Below are positions 60,136 through 64,000 of a stretch of 64,000 nt of DNA, piece after piece. The stretch spans positions 1 through 64,000 of the forward strand of contig WHVA01000587.1 in NCBI GenBank assembly GCA_015179125.1, in the 5' to 3' direction. The notes below the pieces were generated by a model. That model worked only from the letters and a program-made list of their open reading frames with translations. It searched no databases and was not told the origin of the DNA. Each line of letters begins with the position of its first letter. The first letter of the stretch is position 1. Both the position numbers and the translations under genes were made by a program. This DNA is from Gautieria morchelliformis (Eukaryota; Basidiomycota; Agaricomycetes; Gomphales; Gomphaceae).

Positions 60136-61199
60136 TATCCACTTCTCTGATATGGTTTATGTGTTTACTTCATTTTACTTGATGCAAATTGATTACTTTG
60201 TTTTCCCAATGTACTTGACCTACATATGTTAGACTACTGATGCATTTGACCTACGAGCGTTGACCTACACCCCGCGCGAAGCGCGGGTACCCACCTAGTT
60301 CCTATAGGTGAAAAGCACGGTGGAGGTTGTGGGCTGCGTGACCAATGCTGACATGCTTGTCATTAGTTTGTCAGCGGAGCGCTGCGACGGCGCAGCCGCG
60401 AGCCAAGAACGCTGCGCAGCATGGTCACGTGACGTTTGCGTCCAAATTAGGTCAGCGGGAGCGGCGCAGCCGCGAGAGAACGCTGCGCAGTGGTCACGTG
60501 ACCGTTTCGCGACCAGAGCGCGCATAGCGAGTGTGGTCCGTGCACGACCGCGCACGGTATAAGGCCGAACGGTAAGACATAACGCCAGGAACCTGCCAAC
60601 GCGATTCCTCTGTCTGCTGTCTCTATGTGTCTGTCTGCTGTGCTCTGTGCTGTGCTCTGCCGTCTGTCTGCTCTGTCTCTGTCCGCTTCTGCTCTGGCTC
60701 TGTCTGTCTGGGTGCTGTCTGCTGTCAGCTCTGTCTGCTGTTCCTCCTTTAGCTGGCTGGCTGTCTATGGCTTTGGTGGCTGACTTATCTATTGGTAAGT
60801 AATATCTCTTTTTAATGCATTCCATGTATTTATTTGATTTGTGTTGTAATTTATTGGTTCTTTTTTTTTATCATATGTATTCACATTGCTTATATTTTTG
60901 TTATTTTTTCAAAATAGATTTAAATAAAATCCAAGACTGCTGAAAAAAATGTATTTATATAATATTTTTTCAGGTTTTTTTCGAAAATAGACATCAATAA
61001 TTTCCTCTAAAATTAATGCAATATCTGCTTTTAATTGGTTTGTTTTATGTTTTATTACTGTAAAGCTTACCAGCACTCCTCTCTGGCTATACTGGTGGCT
61101 GGCTTACTATGGCTTTGGCTGGGCTCTGGGTTTCTCTGTCAGTCTCTGGGCTTCTCTGGCTTTGGCTGGGCATTAATAACAACTTCTGCTTCAATGTAC

Positions 61200-61535
61200 T
61201 GTACTTTGTTGACATTTTTTCGCAGATAGATGTCAATAAATTATCCTGACTTTATGAAAATTGACAACATTGGAGCTTAAATGTACAGTGCATTTTTTTG
61301 ACATTTTTCAAAAAATACATAATCTTGACTTTGCTAAAATTAATAACAACTTCAGCTTAAACGTACTGGACATTTGTTTTGAGATATATCCTGACTTTGT
61401 TAAAACTAATGACAGCAGCTGCTTAAATATGGCTTCCTTTACTATTTTATTTATGTCTGTATATGTCACAAAATAATTGATACATGTCCCTGAGTTTGCG
61501 AAAAGTAAATGATAAGTAACAGCCTCTGCTTGCTT
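61200..61535 (+). repeat. Tandem leader-derived repeats in copy 4
   Basis: Four diverged units with CCTGACTTT, an A-rich stretch, ACAACTTC or similar, and GCTTAAA. They match the segment before the start codon in copy 2 (48530-48580, CCCTGACTTTGCCC). Confidence 0.6.
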
Positions 61536-61544
61536 CACTTTGAG

Positions 61545-62835
61545 GCCCTTGGGATATGCTACACATGCCATTGGACATGCTACACACACTATGCATGGGA
61601 CACGCACGCTATGCATGGACAGCACGCTTGCAGACACATATGTTATGCATGGAGACATGTATGTTAGGCGTGAAGACATGCATGTTATGCGTGGAGACAT
61701 GCATTTAGGTGTGGAGACATGCACGTTGGCGTGGAGACATGCGTGTTGTGCATGGGGACATGCATGCTATGCTTGGGACAGCATGTTATGCGTAGAGACA
61801 CACATGTTATGCATGGGGACAAGCATGCTATGCATGGGCACACACACACTATGTATGGGGATGTGCACACTATATGGTGGGATACACTATGCTTGGGGAC
61901 ATACTATGCTTGGGACAGACACACTATGATTGGGGACACGGTACAAACAAGAGACACACTACGCACACTATGCATGGGGAAAAACAAGGGACATTCTATA
62001 CGTGCTATCCTTGGGGGACATGTTATGCATGGGGGACACACTGTGCACACTATACTTGAGGGAGAGGCTACACACACTATGTGTAGGGAGAGGCTACAAA
62101 CTATGTGTAGGAGATGCTAACATGTGGACATGCTATGCATGGGGGACACACATGCTATAATTTAGGACATGCTACACACAAAATACTTGAGGGATATGTT
62201 ATGCATGTGGGACATGCCACACACACTGTACTTGGTGACATGCTGCATGTGGGACACACTATGCTTGGCGGGATGGACCACAGCTATGCATGGGCACACG
62301 CACACTATCATGGGGATGTGCACACTATATGTGGGGACACACTATGCTTGGGGGACACGGTACGAACAAGGGACACACTACAGGGGAAAACACTACAAAC
62401 AAGGGACATTCTACACATGCTATGCTTGGGGGACACGCTACAAACAAAGGACATGCTATGCACACTATACTTGGGGGACATGCTATGCATTGGGGACACA
62501 CTTTGCACACTATATTTGAGGGAGATGCTACACACACTACATGTAGGGACATGCTACACATGTGGACACGCTATGCATGGGGGACACACATGCTATAATT
62601 TATGGACACACTATGTTTGGGGACATGCTACAAACCAGGAACATGCTATGCATGTGAGACACACCATGCACACTGTACTTGGTGACATGCTACATGTGGG
62701 GACACACTATGCATGGAGGACATGCTACGCACACTATACTTGGGGACATGTTATGTGTGCATGTTACAAACCAGGGACACAATAAGCATGCTATATTCAA
62801 GGCTATGCACACTATACTTGGGCACATGCAGACAT
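61545..62835 (+). repeat. Minisatellite in the non-autonomous Helitron
   Basis: About 1.3 kb of degenerate units of about 15-25 bp built from GGGGACA, CATGCTA, CACACTAT and GCATGG. Long open frames on both strands here (for example 62114-62785) are by-products of the repeat and are not called as genes. Confidence 0.8.
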
Positions 62836-62973
62836 GCGTAGAGACATTACCTATCTTGATGTGTTACTTATAGCTACTTTCAATTGCAATGAGATGTGTT
62901 TTACTTATCCCAAGTTTGATTTACCCAATGTGTTTGACCTACACCCCCGTGTGAAGCATGGGTATCCACCTAG

Positions 62974-64000
62974 AGGTAAGGGGTCAAGAATTGAGTTAAA
63001 TTGGATATCAGAAATCGAGTTGGAAGGCAGAGGTCAGAGAGACAAAGGCCTTGCAAGTACTTGCTGTGGTAAGAATAGGAAACAGTGCAAAGGGAGTCAC
63101 ATATCAAAGTCAATTATCTGATTGCAGAATAGAGGCACACATGACTGGGTTTTATACAAAGAGCTGAGACAACATGTCAGAAGGTAGAGGTAAGCAATTC
63201 CAGTGCAAGCAAAAGTAACTAGGATAAATGGAGTAAGTAACTAATACGGAACAAGAGGAACTACAAGGGGGTGCCGGGTGGAACTAAGAACAATCAATAG
63301 GCAAAAAGCAAGGGGAATGTGTGTCTAATTGATTGTTACGTATTGGAATTCACAGAGGTCGGAACTGGAAAGGACAACGGCTTCAACTTATGTGTTGTGC
63401 CCCTGATGAACTACCATCCTAAGTATTTCGGGATTGACTTGCGGATATCGGAGAAGGCAGAATGGGAACAGAGTACTGAGAGTCAAGGTTCGAGGGTCGG
63501 AGAACAAAGGTCGGAAGAGGTGGAGGACAGAGGGCGAGAGCGGAAGGAGACAAGACTAGCAAAACTCGCTGTGCTAAGAACAGGAGACAGTGCGAAGGGA
63601 ATCACGTATCGAAGTTGATTATCTGATTGCAGGAACGGAGATATACATGAGGGGGTTTTATACAAAGAGCTGAAGCAACAGGTAATGGTATGGTACTAAG
63701 CAAATTCTGGAGAGTGCAGGAATCGGATAGATATACGGGGCAAGTAACTAATGCGGAACAATGGGATGACAAGGGGGGTGCAGGGTAGGGTAAGTACAAT
63801 GGCAAAGAACAAGGCGAGTAAGTACAATAGGCCTCGGAAGAAATGGAATTACAGAAATGGTATCTTGCTGTGTTCAGGGTTGAGTACGGGGGCCGGTATC
63901 TGGAGGTGGCCAGGGGTACTGAAATCACAAGGGTTGAGGTAGAGGGTTGCAGATGGTGCGGATGTTATGGAATAGAGTCGGAGGTGGTGCGGAGGCGGTG
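62974..64000. repeat. Two diverged direct repeats, no gene
   Basis: About 63045-63300 matches about 63550-63800 in the same orientation (landmarks TTATCTGATTGCAG, TTTTATACAAAGAGCTGA, AAGTAACTAAT). No coding signal was found. The unit extends to or past the window edge; it may belong to an unidentified element. Confidence 0.55.

Larger units (their letters stand above)
53870..60298 (+). mobile_element. Helitron copy 3 (plus), abutting copy 2
   Basis: Begins TCTAAGAGTGAAACG directly after the CTAG of copy 2; the first 45 bp resemble the copy 2 terminus (GTGGG, GGTTGTGGGC). Ends with hairpin 60271-60287 and CTAG 60295-60298. It carries a tandem array (54171-54990) not present in copy 2, and a heavily frameshifted Rep/helicase gene. 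Confidence 0.75.
60299..62973 (+). mobile_element. Non-autonomous Helitron (copy 4)
   Basis: Starts TTCCTATAGGTGAAAAGC right after the CTAG of copy 3, the same start as copy 2. It ends with a decayed terminal hairpin (62946-62962) and CTAG at 62970-62973. It lacks Rep and helicase. Contents: GC-palindrome leader, tandem copies of a Helitron leader segment, and a 1.3-kb minisatellite. Confidence 0.7.

Noticed and set aside
61719..62785. Cys/His/Met-rich open frames resembling metal-binding proteins
   Set aside because: Produced by the minisatellite in several frames on both strands; no start context, introns or conservation.

Overview
The window looks like a repeat-rich, accessory part of a basidiomycete genome, most likely Agaricomycetes. 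Genes carry many short introns (about 47-60 bp, GT-AG with a few GC-AG), STAND/NLR genes have NACHT-ankyrin and C2-NACHT-WD40 layouts, one gene family is a kinase of a type I associate with Agaricomycetes, and the mobile elements are Helitrons, a Tad1/I-like LINE, LTR retrotransposons and a tyrosine-recombinase relic. No rRNA, tRNA or CRISPR array was recognised. Function calls rest on motifs read by eye; species is not determinable.

Region by region: (1) 1-2215: 3' part of an LTR retroelement with a broken gag-like ORF, followed directly by a LINE 3' fragment. (2) 2.2-26.9 kb: a duplicated module made of an unknown 10-exon gene (here 'gene X': A at 3.1 kb, B at 9.0 kb, C at 17.3 kb) and a protein-kinase-like gene (here 'K': one intact copy at 6.0 kb, broken or inverted copies at 13.9, 14.2, 15.5 and 25.9 kb). 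A palindrome with core TGGCGCGCCA occurs seven times in the upstream DNA of these modules and was found nowhere else in the window. A minus-strand multipass membrane gene (11.5-12.9 kb) and a large NACHT-ankyrin NLR (20.1-25.6 kb) sit among them. (3) 27.1-28.6 kb: a second copy of the LTR element inserted into a decayed tyrosine recombinase. (4) 29.1-35.5 kb: a full-length LINE with a 12-bp target duplication and poly(A) tail, carrying stops and frameshifts. (5) 36.2-40.7 kb: a C2-NACHT-WD40 NLR on the minus strand. (6) 41.1-63.0 kb: four Helitrons. Copy 1 is minus and split by a solo LTR; copies 2, 3 and a non-autonomous copy 4 are plus and abut head-to-tail at CTAG junctions. Copies 1 and 2 form a roughly 6-kb head-to-head inverted repeat. 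(7) 63.0-64.0 kb: two diverged direct repeats.

Likely functional host genes are gene X-B, kinase K1, the membrane gene and the C2-NACHT-WD40 NLR; the NACHT-ankyrin NLR is intact apart from one base in a G7 run. The main candidate for something undescribed is the X-kinase module family with its shared palindromic site and its position among NLR genes. Several elements show C-to-T or G-to-A changes at CpG (recombinase catalytic arginines, LINE stop codons, Helitron copy 4 hairpin, right-edge repeat), which suggests methylation-linked or RIP-like decay.
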